The notes under the pieces: model-generated
What the model saw: only the letters and a program-made list of their open reading frames with translations
Databases searched by the model: none
What the model was told of the DNA's origin: nothing
Part shown: positions 31,839 to 37,977 of the stretch, piece by piece
Position numbering within the stretch: position 1 is the first letter of the stretch
How the letters are laid out: every line of letters begins with the position of its first letter
Assembly (NCBI GenBank): GCA_021789155.1
Contig: JAJYJW010000008.1
Span: 1-37,977 of the forward strand
From: Microcaldota archaeon
Lineage (GTDB): Archaea; Micrarchaeota; Micrarchaeia; Micrarchaeales; CABMGC01
Direction of reading: 5' to 3'
DNA: 37,977 nt
Program-made: the position numbers and the translations under genes

Positions 31839-31976
31839 TCATTTTCCTTTCTTTGCTTCTATCGACTTCTTCGCTACTTGGAGATTGCAGGAGTTGTGAG
31901 TTTTGCACCAGCTTTCGCATGCCTCAGCATCTTCCTTGTCCGAATAATGCAACCCACAAATGCCACATGAAAACAT
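31839..31976 (-). CDS. 45-residue Cys-rich mini-protein, probable zinc finger
   Basis: A short gene between the radical SAM and pyruvate kinase genes. It encodes 45 residues starting MFSCGICGLHYSDKEDAEAC and continuing ESWCKTHNSCN, then a Lys-rich tail. Cys4, Cys7, Cys20, Cys24, His27 and Cys30 are well placed to bind one zinc ion. GAGG lies about 8 nt before the ATG, and the gene starts 3 nt after the pyruvate kinase stop, so it is probably translated from the same mRNA. The Cys/Trp/His pattern is recalled from short archaeal proteins of unknown function. Candidate roles such as RNA or protein binding are guesses. Confidence 0.75.
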   Translation of the reverse strand: MFSCGICGLHYSDKEDAEACESWCKTHNSCNLQVAKKSIEAKKGK

Positions 31977-31979
31977 TTT

Positions 31980-33341
31980 TCATTCCTCTATGAATCGTAA
32001 TGTATCGGTGCTTCCTGTCTTGTTAGGCCTTCCAAATACCACTAGGTACTTTCTCGCTTTCATTTTCTTTGCTTTCTCATGAACAAGACCGAGCATTCTG
32101 TCGACATTCTCGTACTTTGCTATTTCAGTTGGTTCTACCCCGAAATAAGGCAGCAATGACCTTCTCACCTTGCTATCAGAGGACATTGCTATTATTCTTG
32201 ACCTTGGGCGCAACGCAGATATTCTTCTTGCAGTTGCGCCGCTTTTCGTTGGCGTGAATATCGCATCTACAGAATACGTATTGGCTATATCCACAGCAGC
32301 GTGCGCTATCTTGTCGTTAGACGATACGATCTGGTACTCCCTTGCCCTTGGCTGCGCAAACTTCTCCGCGTTCGCTATCGTGTTGAACATCGTTGACAAC
32401 GCTTCTATCGGATATTTTCCCGCAGCAGTCTCGTCGCTAAGCATCATGCAATCCGCGCCTTGCATCACCGAACTTGCGATGTCGTTAACCTCTGCTCTTG
32501 TCGGCATAGGATTTTCTACCATGCTTGCAAGCATCTGCGTTGCGACAATTACGGGCTTGCAGTATTTCATTGCGCTTGCGACAACCAATCTCTGCATTAC
32601 TGGAACTTCCTCTATGTCTACGTCTAATGCGAGGTCTCCTCTTGCGACCATTATCGCGTCGGACACTTTGCTTATCTCGTCTATTCTTTCTACAGCTTCC
32701 TTTCTCTCTATTTTTGATACGAGAGGTATGCTCCCAAATTGTCTCCTTGCGTATGTTATAGATTCTGGATTTTTCACGAACGATAGCGCGAGCATATCGA
32801 ATCCGTTCTTAATGGCCAACCTTCCTTTCTCAAGATCCTCTTTCGTGGGAACTTGCGTGTTTATTGATGCTCCCTTTAGGCTTATTCCCTTGTTACTGAG
32901 GAGCATCCCAGAATTCTCTGCAATGCACTCTATCTTTCCCGCTTTTATGTCCGTGATCTTGAATCTTAATATCCCATCTCCGATTATTATCTGTGCGCCT
33001 TTTCTGGAATCCCTAGCGAGATTTGGATAATTTACAGGTATTGTTTCGTTGGTTTTCTTAGGCATGTACCCGAATTTAACGGTGTCCCCCTTTCTTACGT
33101 AGACCTCGGGATCCAATTTGCCCAATCTTATTTTAGGGCCGGGAAGGTCAGCAAGGAATGCGAGTTCTTTTCCCAGGATATTTGCGGCGCGTTCTGCTTT
33201 TTCCTTGAATTCAACCCACTGTTCAGGGTTCCCGTGTGAGAAGTTGATTCTGACTATATCGATGTATTTCACTGCCTTTTTCAGCACTGACGGCTTGTCT
33301 AGCGCAGGACCAAAAGTAGCGACTATCTTAGCCTTATTCAC
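31980..33341 (-). CDS. pyk: Pyruvate kinase
   Basis: Last step of glycolysis: phosphoenolpyruvate and ADP give pyruvate and ATP. The protein of about 453 residues has KIVATFGPA at the start, RINFSHG, LADLPGPKIR, the B-domain, ALSFVKNPES, SKIERKEA, MVARGDLALDV, the signature VATQMLASMVENPMPTRAEVND and MLSDETAAGKYP. The C-terminal allosteric domain is present with TKSGATARRISALRPRS. I chose the GTG at 33341 because it begins directly at the conserved N-terminus and lies 34 nt from a CTTTTATT box; the ATG at 33389 would run through a hairpin. The mini-protein gene follows 3 nt after its stop. Confidence 0.94.
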   Translation of the reverse strand: MNKAKIVATFGPALDKPSVLKKAVKYIDIVRINFSHGNPEQWVEFKEKAERAANILGKELAFLADLPGPKIRLGKLDPEVYVRKGDTVKFGYMPKKTNETIPVNYPNLARDSRKGAQIIIGDGILRFKITDIKAGKIECIAENSGMLLSNKGISLKGASINTQVPTKEDLEKGRLAIKNGFDMLALSFVKNPESITYARRQFGSIPLVSKIERKEAVERIDEISKVSDAIMVARGDLALDVDIEEVPVMQRLVVASAMKYCKPVIVATQMLASMVENPMPTRAEVNDIASSVMQGADCMMLSDETAAGKYPIEALSTMFNTIANAEKFAQPRAREYQIVSSNDKIAHAAVDIANTYSVDAIFTPTKSGATARRISALRPRSRIIAMSSDSKVRRSLLPYFGVEPTEIAKYENVDRMLGLVHEKAKKMKARKYLVVFGRPNKTGSTDTLRFIEE

Positions 33342-33378
33342 TTTATCATCTTTATTCCTATGAATTGCAAGGAATAAA

Positions 33379-33400
33379 AGCATGCGCAAAAACGCATGCT
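33379..33400 (-). terminator. Hairpin with T-rich tail after the 33410 gene
   Basis: The two arms, 33379-33386 and 33393-33400, are perfectly complementary over 8 bp around a 6-nt loop. On the minus strand the hairpin is followed by TTTTATT. It lies just after the stop of the all-helical gene, and its T-rich tail coincides with the likely TATA box of pyruvate kinase, so terminator and promoter overlap. Confidence 0.55.
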
Positions 33401-33409
33401 AGGAAAAGA

Positions 33410-34306
33410 TTAACGCTTCGTGCTTTCTAGCATGAGCTCCTTCGGATCTATGCCATTCATGAGCTCGTCTACCTGCTTCGTCAGCGAGTAGAGTTCCCTT
33501 TTCAACTCCGCAGCCTTGACTATATTCCTCAGTTTAGACAAATGGCCAGAGTTTATTACCGCAAGCTCCATGTTCAATTGGTCTATTCTCTTGCTATCCT
33601 CTTTTATCATGTCTCTTATGTACTTCTTCATTACCTTAGGCGAATCGCCCATTTCCAGGATCTTCACTGCAGTCATTACCGCAAGGTAATTGTCCTTCAA
33701 ACGTTTGCCCATCCCCGCTATGAAATTGGTAGTTGAGGTTGCATAATCTGCAAGCGCCTCTGCGTCAAATGCCTTCTCCAGGAGTATAGGCACCACATGC
33801 ACTTCGTAATCCCAAGAATTGCCTATTTTATCCCTTGTATTTATTATGTTCTCCAGAAGTATTGCCAGCTCGTTGACGTTTTCCACCTTGCTTATCCAGC
33901 TCTGCAAGACCAGAACGTTGTATGATTCGGCTTTCTCGTTTCCGAATCTCTTTGAGTAGTCATTGAGAAGAGTTGACGATATTTTAGACCTTGCCTGCTC
34001 ATGGTCCGACTGACCTTCCTTCTCGCTTTTCATCAACGCATCGTAGTGAGCTTTCACGTCAGCTACGCCGTTCGCGTTTTCAAATATGGAATATACAACG
34101 TTTGTCGCGTGTTCTATGCTTCCCAGGTGTTTGTAATACGCAAGTGTAAGCATGCCAAGCATGTCTACGTATTTCTTGTACTCCCTTTGGTTTTTCGCCT
34201 TCTTTATCACAAGGCTTATCAGATTGACATATTCAGAAGTAGTTTGTTTTTCGCCCTCGAGACCCACATTCTCTACGGGATACATATCCTCTGCGAGTTT
34301 ATCCAT
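33410..34306 (-). CDS. Hypothetical all-helical soluble protein
   Basis: I do not recognise the family. From ATG 34306 the protein has 298 residues and is almost entirely helical, with repeated heptad-like stretches (VNLISLVIKKAKNQREYKKYV, ELAILLENIINTRDKIG, LSKLRNIVKAAELKRELYSLTKQVDELM). There is no signal peptide, membrane segment, Cys pair or catalytic motif. The C-terminal 40 residues could form a coiled coil. A CTTTAAGA box near 34342-34347 predicts a transcript start near 34317, which favours 34306 over the ATG at 34321. A hairpin terminator follows the stop. A structural or scaffolding role is a guess. Confidence 0.7.
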   Translation of the reverse strand: MDKLAEDMYPVENVGLEGEKQTTSEYVNLISLVIKKAKNQREYKKYVDMLGMLTLAYYKHLGSIEHATNVVYSIFENANGVADVKAHYDALMKSEKEGQSDHEQARSKISSTLLNDYSKRFGNEKAESYNVLVLQSWISKVENVNELAILLENIINTRDKIGNSWDYEVHVVPILLEKAFDAEALADYATSTTNFIAGMGKRLKDNYLAVMTAVKILEMGDSPKVMKKYIRDMIKEDSKRIDQLNMELAVINSGHLSKLRNIVKAAELKRELYSLTKQVDELMNGIDPKELMLESTKR

Positions 34307-34419
34307 AATGTGTACCGACATTTATTTAGTGGAAAAGGCTCTTAAAGACCATCTACGTAATGCTTTAATATAAAAACGAATAGCGAATAATCAATGCTTT
34401 TTTTGAGGTTAGTTGGAAC

Positions 34420-34845
34420 ATGATAACAAGATTCGTGGCGAATGCGCTCAGACATGAAACTTCGGTTATTAAAATTGGAAAACGTAAGTTGCGCGTGCTA
34501 CTGGCAGACAGTGCGTTGAAGAGAGCAATAGGGTTGATGCACAGGAAAACCCTCCCTAAAGATGGAATGCTTCTGTCGTTCAAAAACGACGCGTGCACTA
34601 ACATATGGATGCAAAACATGCTTTTTCCCATAGACATAGTATGGATAGATTCCCGCAACAGGGTCGTTGATCTTGTTAAGGGGGCGGAACCATGCAAGTC
34701 CATATTCACTTGCAAGGAATACGCGCCAGCAAAACCCGCAAGGTACGTGCTGGAAATAGCTGCGGGAAGCGCTGACGGAATTGGCATACGAAAAGGCATG
34801 TGCATTGAGATCAACAGGTTTAGGACAGAACGCAAAAGGGCATGA
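34420..34845 (+). CDS. DUF192 family protein
   Basis: A 141-residue member of the DUF192 (PF02643) family, small beta-barrel proteins of unknown function often exported or found near surface genes. The pattern is clear: RAIGLMHRKTLPKDGMLLSF, NIWMQNMLFPIDIVWID, VVDLVKGAEPC and ARYVLEIAAGSADGIGIRKG. No signal peptide is evident at the N-terminus (MITRFVANALRHETS), so this copy appears cytoplasmic. GAGGT lies about 9 nt before the ATG. The promoter of the UMP kinase gene overlaps its stop codon. Confidence 0.85.
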   Translation: MITRFVANALRHETSVIKIGKRKLRVLLADSALKRAIGLMHRKTLPKDGMLLSFKNDACTNIWMQNMLFPIDIVWIDSRNRVVDLVKGAEPCKSIFTCKEYAPAKPARYVLEIAAGSADGIGIRKGMCIEINRFRTERKRA

Positions 34846-34847
34846 AT

Positions 34848-34857
34848 TCTTATAGTC
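34848..34857 (+). promoter_or_regulatory. TATA box of the UMP kinase gene
   Basis: TTCTTATAGT, centred 30 nt upstream of the ATG at 34882, beginning 3 nt after the DUF192 stop codon. Confidence 0.45.
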
Positions 34858-34881
34858 TTGGCGCGCAGATAATTCGGTAGC

Positions 34882-35568
34882 ATGGAAAAGACGATATGCA
34901 TATCCCTGGGAGGAAGCACAATAATACGCGATGCAAGCCTCAATTACGGATTCATGAGGGAATTCGTAAATCTTCTTGCAAAGAACACCTCTACGAGGTT
35001 CGTGGTCGTAGTTGGCGGAGGCAAGACTGCGAAAGGCTATATTGGATGGGCAAGGGAATTAGTATCAAACAAATTTTACCTAGACGAGCTTGGAATACTG
35101 ATTTCCAAGGCAAACGCGCTGATAATGGCCGCACTCGCTATGCAGAAATGCGATGCTTATCCAAAAGTGGTAGAAAGTTATGATGAATTGAAGACTGCTT
35201 TGCAGCTCAACAGGATAGTATTCATGGCTGGAATGACGCCTGGAATAACGACTGATGCCGTTGCAACGTTGGCGTGCGAAGCCGTGGACTGCAAACTTCT
35301 CGTAAACATAAGCAAAACAGCTTACGTTTATGATGGCAATCCAAATGCGAAGGATTCTAAGAAAATGCGAAATCTGTCGCATGAGGAACTGATAGAACTC
35401 GCGGTGAAATTCGATGGACGCGAACCAAAGAGCGATTTCGTATTCGACATCATCGCGTCGAAGATAGCCAAACGCTCAGGAATAAGAATAAACTTCTGCG
35501 ATGATAGAATAAGCAACATAAAGAACGCGATGTACGGCAAGGCACACGAAGGAAGCAGAGTATTCTGA
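34882..35568 (+). CDS. pyrH: UMP kinase, archaeal type
   Basis: This phosphorylates UMP to UDP for pyrimidine nucleotide and nucleotide-sugar supply. The 228-residue protein belongs to the amino-acid-kinase fold and shows ISLGGSTI (7-14), FVVVVGGGKTAKGYI, FMAGMTPGITTDAVATLAC, ISKTAYVYDGNPNAKDSKK and the end INFCDDRISNIKNAMYG. The length and glycine motifs match archaeal UMPK rather than eukaryote-like CMP/UMP kinase. Its stop abuts the stop of the convergent antiporter gene with no spacer. Confidence 0.92.
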   Translation: MEKTICISLGGSTIIRDASLNYGFMREFVNLLAKNTSTRFVVVVGGGKTAKGYIGWARELVSNKFYLDELGILISKANALIMAALAMQKCDAYPKVVESYDELKTALQLNRIVFMAGMTPGITTDAVATLACEAVDCKLLVNISKTAYVYDGNPNAKDSKKMRNLSHEELIELAVKFDGREPKSDFVFDIIASKIAKRSGIRINFCDDRISNIKNAMYGKAHEGSRVF

Positions 35569-36882
35569 TTATTTCTTTGCCGCTGCAGAATCAGTTTTCT
35601 TCGCTGGTGCAACAGTGTCTGGTTTCTTTGCAGGTTGAGGTTGTGGCGGTTTGTAGTTGTACATTACCCCGAACGTAAAGAGTATGTTTGTCAGCAGTAT
35701 TACGAGGAATGCAGTATTTATGAAACTGTCTGCAGACAGCCCATACGATAACGGCAGCGTAGCCACTATTGCGGTTGCCAATCCTCTGGGAACGTTGAAG
35801 TATATCAGCGCCTTTTCAGAATCCTGAACTTTCGGATCCTTAGACAGTATGGAACCCAGCAAGGGGGTTGTGAGCAAGTACCTTATGGGTATTATCACAA
35901 GCGCCACAAGAAGCGCGACAATAACTTCTGTTATGTTGAACCCCACGGAATTGAACAGAAGGCCTATGTAGACGAAGAAGAACGTGCTCACGAACAAAAC
36001 CACCTCCTTCTGGTAAAGCATTATGTGCTGTGCGTCTTCGCCGACATTGAAGTATTTCTCTATTATGCTCGGCTTCTTGTCTGCTGGGGATTTCGTGTGG
36101 CTTATGTTGCCGAATATCAGACCAAAGAGAAATACGGTAAGGGTCGCATTGAGGTTCAATTGCGTGGCTATGCCATAAGTTGCTATGATCATCGATACAG
36201 TCAATACCCAGCTGTATTCGGTTGCGTATTCGTTGAACCTGTTTAGTATGTACAGCCAGAAGAAAGCGGAGACTACTCCGAGCATTATGGCGCCGACTAT
36301 CTCGGTGAATATGACCGTACCCAGTAGATACGTGCTTCCCGTAGTATTGACCAATATCCCTAGAAGGGTAAGAGGCACTATAAGCTGCAATACGTCGCTT
36401 ACAACTCCCTCGTAGTTCAATGTTGTCTTTATGTTTTCGGAAACGTCAACTTGCTTCACCAAAGTCGGCGTTATTATGCTGCTTGGACCTGAAACCGCGA
36501 ACCCGAATATCAACGAAAGAACTACGTTCCAGCCGAATCCGAAGTATACTATGGCAGATGCCGCCACGCCTATCAGAATCTGCACTATCAACGTAAATTT
36601 AGTGGCTTTCAGGAGTACGCTGCCTAGACTCTTGAATTTTATGTTCAAACCGACATCGAACAGCACGAACGATATAGCGACCGCGGTTATGTACGGAGAA
36701 ATGTTAGATATCAGGCTCTGCGAACCAGTGCTCAGGATGTGCAGCACCGGACCTATAAGGACGCCTATGAGTATAAGTGGCAGAACGTTGGTTATCTTCA
36801 GCTTGTTGAACATAGCGTTTATCGCGAATCCGAGAAAAGATATTGCCGCTATGAATATGAACGCCAAGCCAATTGGAAGCAT
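35569..36882 (-). CDS. Cation/proton antiporter (CPA family)
   Basis: A 437-residue membrane transporter with about 12 hydrophobic helices, exchanging Na+ or K+ for protons. Features of the CPA fold are visible: LFDVGLNIKFK (about 93-103), FAVSGPSSIITPTLVKQ with the unwound-helix Pro, and the acidic pair in NYEGVVSDVLQL, where the Asp would be the ion-carrying residue. No C-terminal TrkA-N/RCK domain is attached; the protein ends with a Pro/Lys-rich tail (QPQPAKKPDTVAPAKK). The start at 36882 is uncertain, because a TTTAAATA box lies only 13 nt upstream and would fit a start at the TTG 36867 better. pH or sodium homeostasis is the likely role. Confidence 0.85.
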   Translation of the reverse strand: MLPIGLAFIFIAAISFLGFAINAMFNKLKITNVLPLILIGVLIGPVLHILSTGSQSLISNISPYITAVAISFVLFDVGLNIKFKSLGSVLLKATKFTLIVQILIGVAASAIVYFGFGWNVVLSLIFGFAVSGPSSIITPTLVKQVDVSENIKTTLNYEGVVSDVLQLIVPLTLLGILVNTTGSTYLLGTVIFTEIVGAIMLGVVSAFFWLYILNRFNEYATEYSWVLTVSMIIATYGIATQLNLNATLTVFLFGLIFGNISHTKSPADKKPSIIEKYFNVGEDAQHIMLYQKEVVLFVSTFFFVYIGLLFNSVGFNITEVIVALLVALVIIPIRYLLTTPLLGSILSKDPKVQDSEKALIYFNVPRGLATAIVATLPLSYGLSADSFINTAFLVILLTNILFTFGVMYNYKPPQPQPAKKPDTVAPAKKTDSAAAKK

Positions 36883-36911
36883 TTACTAACCTATTTAAAC
36901 AAGTAGAATAC

Positions 36912-36923
36912 AACCTTAAGGTT
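36912..36923. promoter_or_regulatory. 12-bp perfect palindrome upstream of the antiporter
   Basis: AACCTTAAGGTT lies between the tRNA-Thr 3' end and the antiporter start, 30 nt upstream of the ATG at 36882. It could be the antiporter's TATA-type element or a site for a dimeric regulator. With one occurrence the evidence is weak. Confidence 0.25.
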
Positions 36924-36955
36924 AATAATAGTGTGGTGTTTGTATAACGCGCAAA

Positions 36956-37027
36956 AGCCTCCGGCGAGAATTGGACTCGCGACCTCCTGCTTACCATGCA
37001 GGCGCTCTACCACTGAGCTACAGAGGC
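36956..37027 (-). tRNA. tRNA-Thr (anticodon GGT)
   Basis: A 72-nt cloverleaf on the minus strand without intron. The acceptor stem GCCTCTG pairs with CGGAGGC (one T-G pair), the D arm is GCTC-AGTGGTA-GAGC, the anticodon stem is CCTGC/GCAGG with loop ATGGTAA giving GGT, the T stem is GCGAG/CTCGC and the discriminator is T, usual for archaeal tRNA-Thr. CCA is not encoded. The T loop reads TCCAATT, so position 55 is C instead of the almost universal T. A TTTATAAAC box lies about 30 nt upstream. Confidence 0.95.
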
Positions 37028-37053
37028 AACACTATACTTTTCTAGTGGATATG

Positions 37054-37061
37054 TTTATAAA
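37054..37061 (-). promoter_or_regulatory. TATA box of tRNA-Thr
   Basis: The minus strand reads TTTATAAA, centred about 30 nt before the tRNA 5' end at 37027. It shares the 112-bp divergent gap with the DP1 promoter (AATATATTTT at 37111-37120 on the plus strand). Confidence 0.55.
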
Positions 37062-37139
37062 ACGCTGACACAGAACTCGGCATTTTTACATATGGCTCTT
37101 GCTTGGAAGTAATATATTTTTTGTTGCGAAAATAGAATT

Positions 37140-37977
37140 GTGGATGCTAACAACAGAATAGCTGATTTGCTTGCGGCTAAGCTCAACGGCAAGGTAGTGG
37201 TTAGTACGGACATTGCATTCAGCGAGATAAAGGAAACCGAAATAGACGATCTTTCTGATAAGATCCTGGCTTTCTTTGAGGGGAAACCTGGAGTACTTAC
37301 AAACGATACGCTAACTCAGATCAAGAAGGAGCTAGAGGAAAAACAGCAGGCTGAACAAATCAACGCAATAGAGGTATCTAGAAGCAGCGAGTACAAACCT
37401 CTTGCTAAGGAATACGAAGGCAATTTCAGGATAAGAAACCTTGCTGCGGACAAGACTCTTGGAACAACTGGTGCATTCAGCGAATATTTTGATGACAGGT
37501 TCAAGAAATTGAGTGATTTTCTGCGTGGGAATGGTCGTCAGACGGCGGGGGCGATCGGCAACCTCGAAGCGATGAAACAATACGCAACGGGCAAGGAACT
37601 CAGCGTTGTTGGCATGGTTTACGACAAGGTTGTTACCAAGAACGGAAACGTAATGGTAACCATAGATGACCAAAGCGGATCAGCGAAAATACTTTTCATG
37701 AAGCCGCAATCGAAATACGACAAGAAGCAGAATGAACTGTTTGACATGGCAAAGCATATCGCATATGATGACGTTCTTGCAATACATGGAAAGATGTTCA
37801 ACCAGTTTCTGATAGCGACCTCGCTCGCTCTGCCTGACATCCCCATAAGGCCGAAGAAGCTTGCTGAAGTTGACCTTGCACTGGCAATGACTTCTGACAT
37901 ACATATAGGCAGCAAGAAATTCTTGGGAAAACAATTCGAGCACATGATAAAATGGCTTAAGGGAGAGGTAAATTACA
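37140..37977 (+). CDS. polB: DNA polymerase II (family D) small subunit DP1, 3'-truncated
   Basis: The reading frame opens at GTG 37140 (MDANNRIADLLAAKL) and runs off the right edge after 279 codons, so about the first half of DP1 is present. DP1 is the 3'-5' exonuclease and accessory subunit of archaeal PolD. The segment from about 165 to 240 is an OB fold (ELSVVGMVYDKVV, NVMVTIDD, VLAIHGKMF). At about 253-265 comes the start of the phosphoesterase domain, TSDIHIGSKKFL, the DP1 hallmark. The remaining metal motifs lie beyond the window. An AATATATTTT box 25 nt upstream suggests a leaderless GTG start. The nearby ATG at 37144 is in another frame and stops after five codons. Confidence 0.93.
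   Translation, partial: MDANNRIADLLAAKLNGKVVVSTDIAFSEIKETEIDDLSDKILAFFEGKPGVLTNDTLTQIKKELEEKQQAEQINAIEVSRSSEYKPLAKEYEGNFRIRNLAADKTLGTTGAFSEYFDDRFKKLSDFLRGNGRQTAGAIGNLEAMKQYATGKELSVVGMVYDKVVTKNGNVMVTIDDQSGSAKILFMKPQSKYDKKQNELFDMAKHIAYDDVLAIHGKMFNQFLIATSLALPDIPIRPKKLAEVDLALAMTSDIHIGSKKFLGKQFEHMIKWLKGEVNY

Noticed and set aside
32170-33030. 286-residue plus-strand open frame
   Set aside because: It is antisense to conserved pyruvate kinase motifs and is explained by that gene's codon use.
1-37977. Insertion sequence, integrase or prophage
   Set aside because: No transposase, integrase, terminal inverted repeats with target duplications or phage genes were seen; genes have normal archaeal context.

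Overview
This window is a dense, archaeal-type stretch of chromosome. The replication, transcription, RNA and protein-folding genes are all archaeal: DNA polymerase D small subunit (cut by the right edge), replication factor C small subunit, an Mre11-like nuclease, prefoldin beta, a TATA-binding-protein repeat, a beta-CASP RNase of the aCPSF2 type, archaeal methionine adenosyltransferase and archaeal UMP kinase. The tRNA splicing endonuclease reads as a three-unit fused protein, the architecture described from ARMAN/Micrarchaeota. Together with QSAxEYL pilin-like signal peptides on LamG proteins, very short gaps and overlapping genes, this points to a DPANN archaeon of the Micrarchaeota. That placement is inference; no rRNA is present to confirm it.

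Layout. 1-3.3 kb: the end of a GT4 glycosyltransferase, two tandem LamG pilin-like surface proteins and a TBP-like protein with only one repeat. 3.3-8.3 kb: aCPSF2, a tail-anchored winged-helix protein, both subunits of ADP-forming acetyl-CoA synthetase and a polyprenyl (probably geranylgeranyl) diphosphate synthase. 8.4-11.6 kb: a tightly packed minus-strand set of five genes (two unknowns, prefoldin beta, a DHH phosphoesterase, Mre11-like). 11.7-15.4 kb: a 1245-residue pilin-signal surface protein with internal repeats. 15.4-20.2 kb: RFC small subunit, a winged-helix protein, an FAD/NAD(P) reductase, a Nudix-uracil-DNA glycosylase fusion and an archaeosortase-like membrane protease. 20.3-25.8 kb: a winged-helix protein, valyl-tRNA synthetase, the fused splicing endonuclease, a PRC-barrel protein, a thymidylate-kinase-like protein with altered motifs and tRNA-Glu. 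25.8-30.2 kb: a methylation neighbourhood (two head-to-head paralogous methyltransferases, an isoprenylcysteine-methyltransferase-like membrane protein, SAM synthetase) and a TauE/SafE permease. 30.3-38 kb: a small membrane protein, a radical SAM protein, a 45-residue Cys-rich mini-protein, pyruvate kinase, an all-helical unknown, DUF192, UMP kinase, a cation/proton antiporter, tRNA-Thr and the start of DP1.

How the genes fit together. Pyruvate kinase plus ADP-forming acetyl-CoA synthetase suggest substrate-level ATP production. The glycosyltransferase, LamG proteins, large repeat protein and archaeosortase describe an elaborate cell surface. Mre11-like, Nudix-UDG, RFC and DP1 serve replication, repair and nucleotide clean-up.

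Expression signals follow a pattern. Genes that begin a transcription unit often have an A/T box (TTTAAATA or similar) about 30 nt upstream of the start codon, implying leaderless or near-leaderless mRNAs. Genes inside operons carry GGTGA or GTGAT 2-6 nt before the start. I used this pattern to choose several starts. No CRISPR array, insertion sequence, rRNA or gene-free stretch over 300 bases was seen; every intergenic gap is below about 130 bases.
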